DNA from: Paenibacillus sp. MZ04-78.2
GTDB taxonomy: Bacteria; Bacillota; Bacilli; Paenibacillales; NBRC-103111
DNA: 64,000 bases
Assembly: GCF_024213375.1 (NCBI RefSeq)
Contig: NZ_JANAVJ010000011.1
Coordinates: 81,344 to 145,343 of the forward strand
Direction: 5' to 3'
How positions within the stretch are numbered: position 1 is the first letter of the stretch; each line of letters begins with the position of its first letter. Below are positions 15,499 through 24,080 of this stretch, piece by piece. The notes below the pieces were generated by a model that was not told the DNA's origin, made no database searches, and saw nothing but the letters and a program-made list of their open reading frames with translations. A program made the translations under genes and the position numbers.

Positions 15499-17172
15499 AT
15501 GAAGATTCGCAAATGGCTGGCTACAACGGTCATCTTGACTGTTGTCGGCGCAACGGCAGCCGGATGTGCCGGCGGCAACACCGGTACGACCCCCGGTAAG
15601 GGAATCGAAGGCGGCGAGAAGAGCGCTGCCCCCAAGCAAGAGATCACCCTTAACTTCAGGACGGAGCCGGGGGCGATGGACGTCTCCAAATCGGTGCAGG
15701 TGGCAGCGTTTACCGTCATGAACGCCGTCAGCGAAGGGCTGTACCGTCTGAATAAAGACGGCAAAGCCGAGCCGGGGCTGGCTAAAGACATGCCGAAAAT
15801 TTCGGCGGACGGTAAAACGTACACGATCCAACTGAAGGACAACCTGGTCTATTCCGACGGCCAGCCGGTGAAAGCCCAGGATTTCGTCTACTCGTACCAG
15901 CGTACGCTGGACCCTTCGACCAAGGCATTGTATGCGTTTATGGTAGCTTGGGTTAAAGGCGGGGCGGACGTGCAGAAAGCCAAGACCCCCCAAGAGCTCG
16001 AAGCGGCGAAGAAGGCGCTCGGCGTCAAGGCGCCGGATGATAAAACCGTGGAAATCACCTTGGAACGCCCGATTCCATTCTTCACCGAGCAATTATCCTT
16101 CCTGCAATTTTTCCCGCAACGCAAAGACATCGTCGAGAAGTTCGGCGACAAAAACGGCGCAGACGCAGATTCCGCCATCGGCCCGGGTCCGTTCAAGCTG
16201 GCCCAATGGGACCATGAGCAGCAGATCGTCTTAGTCAAAAACGATAAATATTGGGACAAAGATAAAGTCAAGCTGGAAAAAATCACGCTGAACATCGTCA
16301 AAGACGAGAACACCGGTCTGAACCTGTTCCAAACCGGTGCTACCCAACTGCAAAATATTACACGCGAGAGCATCAATCAATGGGAAGGAAAGCAGGAATT
16401 CGTCGTGCAGCCCGAGTTGTCTTCCTGGTATGTTAAGCTGAGCCAGAAAAACGTGCCGGCCTTCAAGAACAAAAAGGTCCGTCAAGCGCTGGCGCTTGCC
16501 ATCGACACCAAAGCGTTCATCGAGACAGTTACAGGCAAAGGTCCCGTACCGGCCACCGGCTTCGTACCGAAAGGAACAAGCGACGGCAACGGCACAGAGT
16601 TCCGCAAAAAAGCCGGCGAGCTGAGACCGAAATTCGATCCGGCCAAAGCGAAGCAACTGCTTCAGGAAGGCTTAAAGGAGCTGGGCTTGACAAAGCTGCC
16701 CAAGTTCAAGCTTCAGGCGGACGACAACGGCGTCGGTCCGAAATCCGTCGAGTTCGTTCTGGCCCAATGGAAGCAAAATCTTGACGTCGAGGCCATCGGC
16801 GAGCCGGTTCCTCACAAGCTGCGCGTCGATAACGAGAACAATCGCAGATTTGAAGCGTCTCTCTCCGGCTGGAGCGCCGACTATAACGATCCGATGACGT
16901 TCCTTGAAATGTACGTGACCGGCAACGAATTCAACGAAGTCGATTGGTCGAATGCCGAATACGACAAGTTCATCAATGGCGCGAAAGGCGAGATGGACAA
17001 AGCTAAGCGTTCGCAGATGATGGTCGACGGCGAAAAAATAATGATGGAGGAAATGCCGATCATCCCGAACTACTTCCGCTCCATGAGCTGGCTCAAAGAC
17101 CCGAAACTGCAAGGTGTGGTCTTCCCGCCATACGCGATCGAGTATGAACTCAAGTGGGCCTATGTGAAGTAA
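15499..17172 (+). CDS. peptide ABC transporter substrate-binding lipoprotein (OppA/DppE type)
   Basis: 557 residues with a lipoprotein signal: basic start, hydrophobic stretch and lipobox TAAGC around residue 23. The mature part is a family 5 solute-binding protein (TLNFRTEPGAMDVSKSVQ, NAVSEGLYRLNKDGKAEPGLAKDM, YTIQLKDNLVYSDGQPVKAQDFVYSYQR, GWSADYNDPMTFLEMY). It binds oligopeptides outside the membrane for import. It stands alone, with no permease or ATPase beside it, and has its own terminator, so it must use Opp/Dpp components encoded elsewhere. Neighbouring peptidases suggest a role in peptide use. Confidence 0.92.
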   Translation: MKIRKWLATTVILTVVGATAAGCAGGNTGTTPGKGIEGGEKSAAPKQEITLNFRTEPGAMDVSKSVQVAAFTVMNAVSEGLYRLNKDGKAEPGLAKDMPKISADGKTYTIQLKDNLVYSDGQPVKAQDFVYSYQRTLDPSTKALYAFMVAWVKGGADVQKAKTPQELEAAKKALGVKAPDDKTVEITLERPIPFFTEQLSFLQFFPQRKDIVEKFGDKNGADADSAIGPGPFKLAQWDHEQQIVLVKNDKYWDKDKVKLEKITLNIVKDENTGLNLFQTGATQLQNITRESINQWEGKQEFVVQPELSSWYVKLSQKNVPAFKNKKVRQALALAIDTKAFIETVTGKGPVPATGFVPKGTSDGNGTEFRKKAGELRPKFDPAKAKQLLQEGLKELGLTKLPKFKLQADDNGVGPKSVEFVLAQWKQNLDVEAIGEPVPHKLRVDNENNRRFEASLSGWSADYNDPMTFLEMYVTGNEFNEVDWSNAEYDKFINGAKGEMDKAKRSQMMVDGEKIMMEEMPIIPNYFRSMSWLKDPKLQGVVFPPYAIEYELKWAYVK

Positions 17173-17190
17173 GTTCAAGCTAAATAGGCA

Positions 17191-17237
17191 AAAGCCGTCC
17201 TTCCCGTTGAGCAACCAACGGAGGACGGCTTTTTCTA
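17191..17237 (+). terminator. terminator after the oppA-like gene
   Basis: aaagccgtcc (17191-17200) pairs with ggacggcttt (17223-17232), then T-run. Confidence 0.9.
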
Positions 17238-17340
17238 TGACTGTCGTACTGGATCAGTACCATTGTTTGAATCAGGGCTTCGCCTTATAATCAGGATATC
17301 ACTGAACAGCAGCGTTAGCTGCCCGAAAGGAGAGTCCCGC

Positions 17341-18537
17341 ATGGTATCGGCTTCATCCCGTCCAAGAGCGCTCATTATTGGCGCCGGCATCGGCGGATTG
17401 TCCGCGGCCATTGCGCTGCAATCCGCGGGGTGGGACGTCTCGGTCTACGAGAGGACATGCACCCTGTCAGGCATCGGCGCGGGCATCGTGCTCGCCGCCA
17501 ATGCTATGAAAGCACTTCGGAAGCTTGGAGCGGACGAACAGGTTAGCCGCCTCGGAGCCCCTATACGGCAAGCGGATATTTATTCATCCGACGGACGGCT
17601 GCTGGTGTCGCTTCCGACGGAAGAGCAAGCCCGGCGCTACGGGGCGCAGAGCTACCTGATCCACCGGGCCGACCTGCATTCCGTTCTGCTCGGCCGTCTG
17701 GAGCCCGAGACGGTGCGCACGGATATGAAATTGCGCCGCTGGGAGCAAAGTGAGCGGAGCGTCAAGGCCGTCTTCGAGGACGGCACGACCGCCGAAGGAG
17801 ACGTGCTGATCGGCGCCGACGGCCTTCACTCTGCCGTTCGGGCGCAGCTCTTCGGCGAAAGCGCCCCGCTTCGTTATGCCGGATATACCGCGCTGCGGGG
17901 CATTGCGCATTGGCACGACGAACGGTTTCCGTTCGAGCAGGGCGGCGGCTTCGAGGCCTGGGGGCCGGGCAAGCGGTTCGGCGTGTCGGCAATCGGACAA
18001 GGGCGCATCTTCTGGTTCGCCGCCGTCAACGCGCCGCAAGGCCAAGAGCTTCCGCCCGCCGATAGGAAGGCGGCGGCGCTGCATCATTTTCGCGGCTGGA
18101 TGGAGCCGATCGAGGCGCTGATCGCCGCGACCGATGAGGCCTCCATCCTTTCGCACGATATTTTCGACCGCCGGCCGCTCGCCGGCTGGAGCCGGGGGCG
18201 TGTGACCTTGCTCGGCGACGCCGCGCATCCGATGCTGCCCAACCTCGGGCAAGGCGGGGCACAGGCGATGGAAGACGCTCTTGCGCTAGCCCGCTGTCTG
18301 CGGCAGACGTGTGGCACGCCAGACACTTCCGGCACCGACGCCGCTGCCGCTCTGCAGCAATATGAGCGGGAGCGGTTCGGACGGACTGCGCTGGTCGTTC
18401 GCAGGTCGCGCGCAATGGGCCGGATGGTGCAGCTCGCGCACCCCGCCGCCATTGCCGTCCGGAACCGATTGCTTCGCCTGCTCCCCGCCCGGATGCAAAT
18501 CAGCCGCCTGGACTGGCTGGTCGGGTATGAGCCCTGA
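17341..18537 (+). CDS. FAD-dependent monooxygenase (PHBH/UbiH family)
   Basis: 398 residues. The FAD-binding GAGIGGLSAA motif lies near residue 14, the DG motif in VLIGADGLHSAVR near 160, and the GD motif in VTLLGDAAHPMLPNLGQGG near 290, which binds the FAD ribityl and NAD(P)H. This is the class A flavoprotein hydroxylase fold (urate, salicylate, 6-hydroxynicotinate hydroxylases); the substrate cannot be told. The start at 17341 is chosen over 17263 because AAAGGAG lies 9 nt upstream. It ends 6 nt from the convergent peptidase gene. Confidence 0.9.
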   Translation: MVSASSRPRALIIGAGIGGLSAAIALQSAGWDVSVYERTCTLSGIGAGIVLAANAMKALRKLGADEQVSRLGAPIRQADIYSSDGRLLVSLPTEEQARRYGAQSYLIHRADLHSVLLGRLEPETVRTDMKLRRWEQSERSVKAVFEDGTTAEGDVLIGADGLHSAVRAQLFGESAPLRYAGYTALRGIAHWHDERFPFEQGGGFEAWGPGKRFGVSAIGQGRIFWFAAVNAPQGQELPPADRKAAALHHFRGWMEPIEALIAATDEASILSHDIFDRRPLAGWSRGRVTLLGDAAHPMLPNLGQGGAQAMEDALALARCLRQTCGTPDTSGTDAAAALQQYERERFGRTALVVRRSRAMGRMVQLAHPAAIAVRNRLLRLLPARMQISRLDWLVGYEP

Positions 18538-18543
18538 CCCCGA

Positions 18544-19632
18544 TCAGCGTCCTAGTAAGGCCAGCACTTCCTCTACCGGCAAAGCGGCAATCGTTCTTCC
18601 TTCGCGCCCCATGGTCGTCTCCGCCATAAACAGAGAGTTGTAGATCGCTTCCTCGGTCGCCTCCGCGACGGCGCGGAAGCATTCGGATATCAGCCGGCCG
18701 TCTTCGCGAACGACGCGAAGCTCCAATGTACCGGAAGCCGACGTATGCGGAATGCGGTTGCCGTTGCTGAAGGCGATCACGATGTCGCCGCTTCCGTGAT
18801 GAGCGATCGAGCCGGTACGCGCCAAGCCGAAGCCCGCCCGCTTGGCAATCCGCTTTAACTGGCGGGCGTCCATCGGCAAGTCGGTGCCAACCACGATGAT
18901 GATCGAGCCGTCGTTGTCCCGCGCTTCCTCCGGCTTCGCCCGAAGGGATTCGCCCACAGGCTTCCCAAGTATGGTCAAATCTTCCCCATTCCCGAAATTC
19001 GTCAGCACCAAGACGCCAAAATGGTAAACAACCCCATCGACTTCCACCTGTCTGGACGATGTCCCAATTCCTCCCTTGTAGCCGAAGCAGACCATTCCCG
19101 TTCCGGCTCCGACCGCCCCTTCCGAGACGCGGCGACGCGTGCCCATGGCTTCCCTTCCCTGCCGGATCGCTTCCATCGCATGCTCCGGGCGGACGTGGAG
19201 TCCCCTCATGTCGTTGAGCAACGAGTCATTGCACTCGCCGGTAACGACGTTCAGCGAGCCGTCGCGGTCTCCGATTCCGTCATCCTGCTCCAGCATGTAA
19301 CGAAGCGTCCCTTCGGTCACCGCCGGTACGCCGAACGTATTCGTCAGCATAATCGGCGATTCGATAACGCCAAGCTCGTCGACTTGAATCAGACCGGTCG
19401 TTTTGCCGAAGCCGTTGATCACATGCGCCGCGGCAACCGTTTTCTCACGAAACCAATCGCCCGGATGCGGCAAAATCGCCGTGACCCCCGTCCGCACGCA
19501 AGCGTCGGGGCGGTCCTCATGTAACGTCACCTGCCCTACGGATACTCCGGGGACATCCGTGATGCAGTTAAGCTGTCCGGTCGGAAGCTTTCCGATGGTA
19601 AAACCATAATCGCGCAATCGTTTGCTGCTCAT
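18544..19632 (-). CDS. DmpA/BapA family (P1, S58) aminopeptidase
   Basis: 362-residue member of the autoprocessing N-terminal-nucleophile family including D-aminopeptidase DmpA and beta-peptidyl aminopeptidases. Visible: ITDVPGVSVGQVTL, NGFGKTTGLIQVDELGVIESPIMLTNT, EGAVGAGTGMVCFGYKGGIGTSSR, where the serine of GTSSR is the expected cleavage site/nucleophile, and the ending of the beta chain with GSGDIVIAFSNGN. It releases N-terminal D- or beta-amino acids from small peptides, which fits the D-amino-acid aminotransferase upstream. GAGGGAGAA precedes the ATG. Likely in one operon with the two genes upstream. Confidence 0.9.
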   Translation of the reverse strand: MSSKRLRDYGFTIGKLPTGQLNCITDVPGVSVGQVTLHEDRPDACVRTGVTAILPHPGDWFREKTVAAAHVINGFGKTTGLIQVDELGVIESPIMLTNTFGVPAVTEGTLRYMLEQDDGIGDRDGSLNVVTGECNDSLLNDMRGLHVRPEHAMEAIRQGREAMGTRRRVSEGAVGAGTGMVCFGYKGGIGTSSRQVEVDGVVYHFGVLVLTNFGNGEDLTILGKPVGESLRAKPEEARDNDGSIIIVVGTDLPMDARQLKRIAKRAGFGLARTGSIAHHGSGDIVIAFSNGNRIPHTSASGTLELRVVREDGRLISECFRAVAEATEEAIYNSLFMAETTMGREGRTIAALPVEEVLALLGR

Positions 19633-19667
19633 CCAATATTCTCCCTCTATTCGTTTATACGCCTCAC

Positions 19668-20642
19668 TTACTTCGGACGGTTGCGCAAAAAGTTCTCGGC
19701 GGCAAATCCGCGCACTTCTTCTTCCTTAAAATATTTTAGCAGCTCGTTGATCAAGTTCTGGCTTTTACCCGCGTGCTCCAAGCCTGCGACAAACTCCGAA
19801 ATGCCGTCAAAATCCGAACCGAGCCCGATATGCCGCACGCCGCCGAGCGAACACAAATGATCGATATGCTTTAATACATCGACAATGGTCGCGTGGCCTC
19901 CCTGCTTCACAAAAAGAGGACAATAAACGACGTGAACCGTCCCGCCCTTGGCAAACAGCGCCTTGGCCTGTTCGTTCGTTAGATTGCGCGGGTGATCGCA
20001 AAGCGCCCGCGCGTTGGAATGGCTCGCAATCAGGTACTCCGCCAGCTCGACGACATCCCAGAACGCCCTTTCACACAGATGAGCGACATCGGTTAGCAGC
20101 CGGTGCTCGTTATTGAAGCGCACAATGTCCCGGCCGAACGAGGTAAGCCCGGCGCCGCGCGGCTCCAGCACGCCATCGGCAGCAAGGTTGGCGTAGTTCC
20201 AGGTCAGGCCGACCGACCGCACGCCGAGCTGATATAAAATGTGCAGCTGGCGCAGGTCGTTGCCGATAGGATCGACGCCTTCCAGCGTCAGCATGGCTCC
20301 GATCTGCCCCGGTTCGAGCGCGTCGAAATCGGCCCAGCTGCGAATCGGCTTCATTTCCGGATGCTTCCCGAGCACCTCATCGTAGTAATAATGAATCTGA
20401 TCCAGCGCCGCTTGAAACTTCTGCTCCGCCTTGAGGTCGGGCGGAACGAAGACGGCAAAGCACTGGGCCTTCACGCCGCCTTGCTGCAGCCTTGCCTTGT
20501 TCGTCGCCAGCTCCTCCGAGCTGCCGTAGGACAGCTGTCCGCCGCTATGCCAGAGCTTATACAACGCGTCGCAATGAAAGTCGATGATTTCAATGGTTTG
20601 CCCCATTTCTTGATCCAGCCTTTCCTGGTTCTGCCCCATCAT
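19668..20642 (-). CDS. membrane-dipeptidase family (M19) dipeptidase
   Basis: 324 residues; zinc hydrolase of dipeptides, many members accepting L-D or D-D forms. Motifs: IIDFHCDALYKL (HxD zinc ligands), AMLTLEGVDPIGNDL, SVGLTWNYANLAADG, SHSNARALCDHPRNLT and HIGLGSDFDG. The frame is open to 21053 but that part is antisense-like noise; the ATG at 20642 overlaps the aminotransferase stop by 4 nt (ATGA), so coupling fixes the start. A second ATG at 20606 before GQTIEIIDFH is possible. No signal peptide, so cytoplasmic. Confidence 0.92.
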   Translation of the reverse strand: MMGQNQERLDQEMGQTIEIIDFHCDALYKLWHSGGQLSYGSSEELATNKARLQQGGVKAQCFAVFVPPDLKAEQKFQAALDQIHYYYDEVLGKHPEMKPIRSWADFDALEPGQIGAMLTLEGVDPIGNDLRQLHILYQLGVRSVGLTWNYANLAADGVLEPRGAGLTSFGRDIVRFNNEHRLLTDVAHLCERAFWDVVELAEYLIASHSNARALCDHPRNLTNEQAKALFAKGGTVHVVYCPLFVKQGGHATIVDVLKHIDHLCSLGGVRHIGLGSDFDGISEFVAGLEHAGKSQNLINELLKYFKEEEVRGFAAENFLRNRPK

Positions 20643-21478
20643 TGTCCTGTCATTGTACGGAAACGTTCGTACAGCGCCCGCGTGACCGGTCCGGGCTGGC
20701 CGTCCCGGATCTGGCTTCCGTCCTCGAAACGAACGACCGGCATCACTTCCGTCGTCGTACTGGTGATGAACGCTTCGTCCGCCTGCCGCAGCTCCTCCGG
20801 CGTAAACGATTGTTCGACGAACGGGATGCGAAGCTCGTGCGCGATCCGCTGCACCGCTATTCTCGTAATACCCGCCAAAATGTGATTGGACAGCGGCGCC
20901 GTCCGAATCGCTCCGTCCTTGACCATGTAGACGTTGGAGCTTGTTCCTTCCGTCACAACCCCGTCCCGCACGAGAACCGCTTCCAGGCACCCGCGTTCGG
21001 ACGCCGCTTGCTTGGCCAAAATATTGGGCAGCAGGTTGAGCGACTTGATCCAACAGTTCAGCCAGCGCTCATCCGGATGCAGCATGACGCTAATGCCGGA
21101 AGCCCTTGCCTCGGCCGGTATTTCCCGAAACGGCTTCGCCGTCATCGATACGGACGCCGGGCATGCCGGAAACAAATGATTGCGGGGAGCGATGCCGCGG
21201 GTTGCCTGCACATAAAGATCGAGATCCGACAGCCCGCTTTTTTGCACCAACTCGCCGATGATCCGCTTCAGCGACTCGCCGTCGTGCCCGATCTCCAGAC
21301 GGATCGCCGCAGCGCTTTTGAATAGACGATCCAAATGCTCGTCGAGCATAAACGGCCGCCCCTTGTAAATCCGGATCACCTCATACACGCCGTCCCCGAA
21401 TTGATGTCCTCGTTCGTCGATCGGAACGGCCGGTTCGTCCGATTGGATAAAGCTTCCGTTAAAATAAGCCAAAGCCAT
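20639..21478 (-). CDS. dat: D-amino-acid aminotransferase
   Basis: 279-residue fold-IV PLP enzyme interconverting D-alanine and D-glutamate with their 2-oxoacids. Seen: AYFNGSFIQSDEPAVPIDERGHQFGDGVYEVIRIYKGR at the N-terminus, then WLNCWIKSLNLLPNILAKQ with the PLP lysine in IKSLNLL, and EGTSSNVYMVKDGAI with the phosphate-binding site. The IKSLNLL context favours D-AAT over branched-chain aminotransferase. ATG 21478 has GGGAGGGC before it. First gene of an operon with the dipeptidase and DmpA-like peptidase; divergent from a LysR gene. Confidence 0.92.
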   Translation of the reverse strand: MALAYFNGSFIQSDEPAVPIDERGHQFGDGVYEVIRIYKGRPFMLDEHLDRLFKSAAAIRLEIGHDGESLKRIIGELVQKSGLSDLDLYVQATRGIAPRNHLFPACPASVSMTAKPFREIPAEARASGISVMLHPDERWLNCWIKSLNLLPNILAKQAASERGCLEAVLVRDGVVTEGTSSNVYMVKDGAIRTAPLSNHILAGITRIAVQRIAHELRIPFVEQSFTPEELRQADEAFITSTTTEVMPVVRFEDGSQIRDGQPGPVTRALYERFRTMTGQ

Positions 21479-21516
21479 GATGCAGCCCTCCCTGATCAAA
21501 AAATTCCCATGATATT

Positions 21517-21585
21517 ATCAAATTAATCGATTTCCGCAGACCGGTCCAATAGGATAATGACATGATGGCTATAAAAAAATATAAT
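21517..21585. promoter_or_regulatory. divergent control region dat / lysR
   Basis: For lysR: ATGACA (21557-21562), 17-nt spacer, TATAAT (21580-21585), a near-consensus promoter. At 21517-21531, atcaaattaatcgat contains ATC-N9-GAT, the T-N11-A type palindrome used by LysR regulators, overlapping a weak -10 (TAATAT on the minus strand) for dat. Confidence 0.6.
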
Positions 21586-21605
21586 ACGAGGATGGGAGGC
21601 GTTTT

Positions 21606-22499
21606 ATGAATACGGATCATGTCGAATGTTTTGTCATGGTGGCTCTGACCGGAAGCTTCAGCAAGGCGGCCAACCTGCTGTATTTGTCCCAGCCTGCGGT
21701 AAGCCAGAGGATCAAAGCGCTCGAAGCCGACCTGAACTGCAGGCTGTTTCAACGGACCGGCCGTGTCATCTCCTTGACGGAGGAAGGCGAAAGCTTCCTT
21801 CCCTATGCCAAGAGTATGCTGCAAGCGCTTCAGGACGGGCAGCAGGCGATCCAGCGGATTCATGGAAAATTGGAAGGCGAGCTGTCCGTCGCTTCCGTGT
21901 TCGGGGCGGCCTTTTACCTGCTGCCTCAGCTCGTGGAGCAATTCCAGACGCTTTACCCGAAGGTGAAGCTGACGCTTTTGACCGGACATTCGCATCAGGT
22001 GCTCGATATGGTGTTGAATCATGAAGTATCCTTCGGGATCGCCCGCGCCGTCAATCACCCGCAGATTCGGCGCATTCCGATTCTGAAGGACGATATGCTG
22101 CTGGCGGTCTATCCGGGCCATCCGTTTCACGAGCGCAAGCAGGTGACGATTGAGGATGTCGCCAAGGAACGGCTCATTTTATTCAATCGCGGCTCCCTCG
22201 ACTGGACGCTGATTAACGGAGCGTTCAGCCACTATCGGCTGGACCGGCACGTGGTTATGGAGGCGGATAACTTCGAGGTGGTCAAGCGGATGGTCAAGCA
22301 AAGGCTAGGCATCGCGTTTCTGCCCCGCTTCTCGATCCTCCACGATCTGGAGAGGGATGAACTGCGCGAGGTGGAAGTCGCCGGGCTGCCGCAGCTGAAC
22401 CGCAATTTCGAGCTGATTTATTTGAAGGACATGTCGCTAAACCAGATCATGGAGCATTTTATCGGCTTCTTATGCCAGCATCATGAAAAAACGGAGTAA
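21606..22499 (+). CDS. LysR-type transcriptional regulator
   Basis: 297 residues: winged-helix domain at 1-60 (FVMVALTGSFSKAANLLYLSQ, then AVSQRIKALEADLNCRLFQRTG), linker helix and a periplasmic-binding-like effector domain (SVASVFGAAFYLLPQLVEQFQTLYP, LGIAFLPRFSILHDLE). Divergent from dat with a shared 127-nt control region, so it probably senses a D-amino acid, peptide or oxoacid and activates the dat-dipeptidase-peptidase operon; the effector is unknown. GGGAGG ribosome site. Confidence 0.92.
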   Translation: MNTDHVECFVMVALTGSFSKAANLLYLSQPAVSQRIKALEADLNCRLFQRTGRVISLTEEGESFLPYAKSMLQALQDGQQAIQRIHGKLEGELSVASVFGAAFYLLPQLVEQFQTLYPKVKLTLLTGHSHQVLDMVLNHEVSFGIARAVNHPQIRRIPILKDDMLLAVYPGHPFHERKQVTIEDVAKERLILFNRGSLDWTLINGAFSHYRLDRHVVMEADNFEVVKRMVKQRLGIAFLPRFSILHDLERDELREVEVAGLPQLNRNFELIYLKDMSLNQIMEHFIGFLCQHHEKTE

Positions 22500-22501
22500 C
22501 G

Positions 22502-22531
22502 AAAAAAACGCCCGACTCGGCAAGTCGGGCG
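22502..22531 (-). terminator. terminator after ampS
   Basis: cgcccgact/agtcgggcg stem with cggca loop; on the minus strand TTTTTTT follows, so it ends the aminopeptidase transcript. Confidence 0.88.
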
Positions 22532-22567
22532 GTCCCTTGTTCAACTATGCAAGCCAAGGAGCGGGGA

Positions 22568-23803
22568 TTACCCGATCGCCCAGTTGCCTTGGCAGAACAA
22601 CGGCTCGCGGGTGCCGTCCGGCAGCTCGCCGTCAATATCCAGCTCCGCCGAACCGACCATAAAGTCGACGTGCGTCAAGCTGACGTTCGCGCCTTTTGCC
22701 AGCAGTTCCTGATTGGTCATCTTCGTTCCATTCTCGATCGTAAACGGATAGGCGCTGCCGACGGCGAAGTGGCAGGACGCGTTCTCGTCAATACCGGTAT
22801 TGTAAAACACGCGGTTCAGGTTCGAAATTGGAGAATCGTGCGGCACGAGCGCCACTTCCCCCAAATATTTCGCCCCTTCGTCCGTCTTCAGTAGGGCATC
22901 CAAATATTCAAGCCCGACCTCGGCCGTATAGTTGATGACTTGGCCGCCTTCAAACGTGAGCGAAAACTTGTCGACCAACCGCCCGTTCAAGTTTAACGGC
23001 TTCGTGCTCGTCACCGTTCCGTTCACTCCGGTCCGCAGCGGCATCGTGTACACTTCCTCCGTCGGCATGTTGGCTACGAAGTATACGCCCAGATCGTCCG
23101 TCGTCCCACCGCCGTGCCAAATATGCCCTTCGGGCAGCTCGACCGACAAGTCGGTGCCGGGAGCCCGGTAATGCAGCTTCTTGTACTTTTTCTCGTTGAG
23201 CTTCTCCTTGACCTGCTTCAACTGGGCGATATGCTCTTTCCAAGCCGTCACGGGATCATCCGTGTCGACCCGGTTCATTTTGAAGATCGTATCCCACATC
23301 ACCTGGACGCGCTCTTCCTCCGGAAGCTCAGGGAACACCTTGGCCGCCCAAGCCTGCGTCGGCGCTTTCACCAGACACCAGCTGAACTTTTTGTTGCGCA
23401 CGTAGCCTTGGAATTTCTCTCTCGCTACGGCTGCCGCTTTGGTCGCCCGCGTCACTTTGTCCGAATCGATGCCCTTGTACAGTTCCGGATCGGGTACCTT
23501 GATGTTGATCAATGCCCCGCCGTTCTCTGCCAGCTGCTCCATCATCGCCGGCATCCATTGCGGGTAGTAGTCGAACGACTCGTCGGGCGCATATAAGAAG
23601 CGGTTTCTCGTCACTTCCTCGTCATCCCATTGAACCTGCACGTATTTCGCTCCCGCTTCGTAGGCCTTTTGCACAACTTTGCGGGTGAAGGGCGCAGCTT
23701 CCAACGGCGATTCGATGTGAAGCACTTGTCCGGGCTGAACGTTCGCTCCGACCCGGACAACAAGCTCCGCGTATTTTTCCAGACTTCGGTCAAAAGCTTC
23801 CAT
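22568..23803 (-). CDS. ampS: M29 family aminopeptidase (AmpS/PepS)
   Basis: 411-residue dimetal leucyl-type aminopeptidase acting on the N-terminus of small peptides in the cytoplasm. Family hallmarks: YAELVVRVGANVQPGQVLHI, WDDEEVTRNRFLYAPDESFDYYP, APGTDLSVELPEGHIWHGGG, MPTEEVYTMPLRTGVNGTV, and the metal-binding stretches GIDENASCHFAVGSAYP and SLTHVDFMVGS. AGGAG lies 8 nt before the ATG; a promoter TTGGTT-N17-TATAAT (minus, 23842-23870) lies upstream. Transcribed alone; fits with the neighbouring peptidases. Confidence 0.94.
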   Translation of the reverse strand: MEAFDRSLEKYAELVVRVGANVQPGQVLHIESPLEAAPFTRKVVQKAYEAGAKYVQVQWDDEEVTRNRFLYAPDESFDYYPQWMPAMMEQLAENGGALINIKVPDPELYKGIDSDKVTRATKAAAVAREKFQGYVRNKKFSWCLVKAPTQAWAAKVFPELPEEERVQVMWDTIFKMNRVDTDDPVTAWKEHIAQLKQVKEKLNEKKYKKLHYRAPGTDLSVELPEGHIWHGGGTTDDLGVYFVANMPTEEVYTMPLRTGVNGTVTSTKPLNLNGRLVDKFSLTFEGGQVINYTAEVGLEYLDALLKTDEGAKYLGEVALVPHDSPISNLNRVFYNTGIDENASCHFAVGSAYPFTIENGTKMTNQELLAKGANVSLTHVDFMVGSAELDIDGELPDGTREPLFCQGNWAIG

Positions 23804-23841
23804 GTTCCTGTCTCCTGTCTTATCGATTGGTTACCCGTTTC

Positions 23842-23870
23842 ATTATACTCGAAGTCAGAAGACGAACCAA
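23842..23870 (-). promoter_or_regulatory. ampS promoter
   Basis: Minus strand TTGGTT, 17-nt spacer, TATAAT at 23847-23842, 38 nt before the ampS start. Confidence 0.6.
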
Positions 23871-23900
23871 GCGCACTCCCAGGCTCAAATCCGGTCAAAC

Positions 23901-23944
23901 GAAAGGAGCCCCTGACCTGTTCCATGAACCGGCCGGGACTCCTT
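23901..23944 (-). terminator. terminator after the quorum-sensing cassette
   Basis: aaggagtccc pairs with ggggctcctt around an inner gttccatgaac hairpin; on the minus strand it runs into TTTCGTTTG. It lies 10 nt after the pro-peptide stop. Confidence 0.7.
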
Positions 23945-23954
23945 GCGATCGTTG

Positions 23955-24080
23955 TCAGCCTCCTACACCGTTATCATGCAAGAGCGTTTTTGCCGACCCG
24001 TTCGTCGGCGATTGATACGATACGGACAAGCCATTCAAGAAAATGAACCCCAAGGTCAGAAGCACCAGCATTTTTTTCAT
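23955..24080 (-). CDS. secreted signalling pro-peptide (Phr/AimP/AloP-like), 41 aa
   Basis: A short gene whose ATG (24080-24078) overlaps the stop of the TPR regulator (ATGA); AAGGAG lies 10 nt upstream inside the regulator gene. Translation begins MKKMLVLLTLGFIFLNGL and ends KTLLHDNGVGG. Residues 1-21 are a signal sequence (two lysines then a hydrophobic core); residues 22-41 (SYQSPTNGSA then the tail) are polar. This is the standard design of RRNPP pheromone precursors: secretion, protease trimming to a C-terminal oligopeptide, import by Opp and binding to the cognate TPR receptor. The end GVGG resembles the hexapeptide SHGRGG that I recall for an Alo system of Paenibacillus polymyxa. The mature form (for example DNGVGG) is inferred. 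Confidence 0.85.
   Translation of the reverse strand: MKKMLVLLTLGFIFLNGLSVSYQSPTNGSAKTLLHDNGVGG

Noticed and set aside
20643..21053. N-terminal extension of the M19 dipeptidase
   Set aside because: Gly/Arg-rich shadow of the aminotransferase gene; the ATGA overlap at 20642 gives the natural start.
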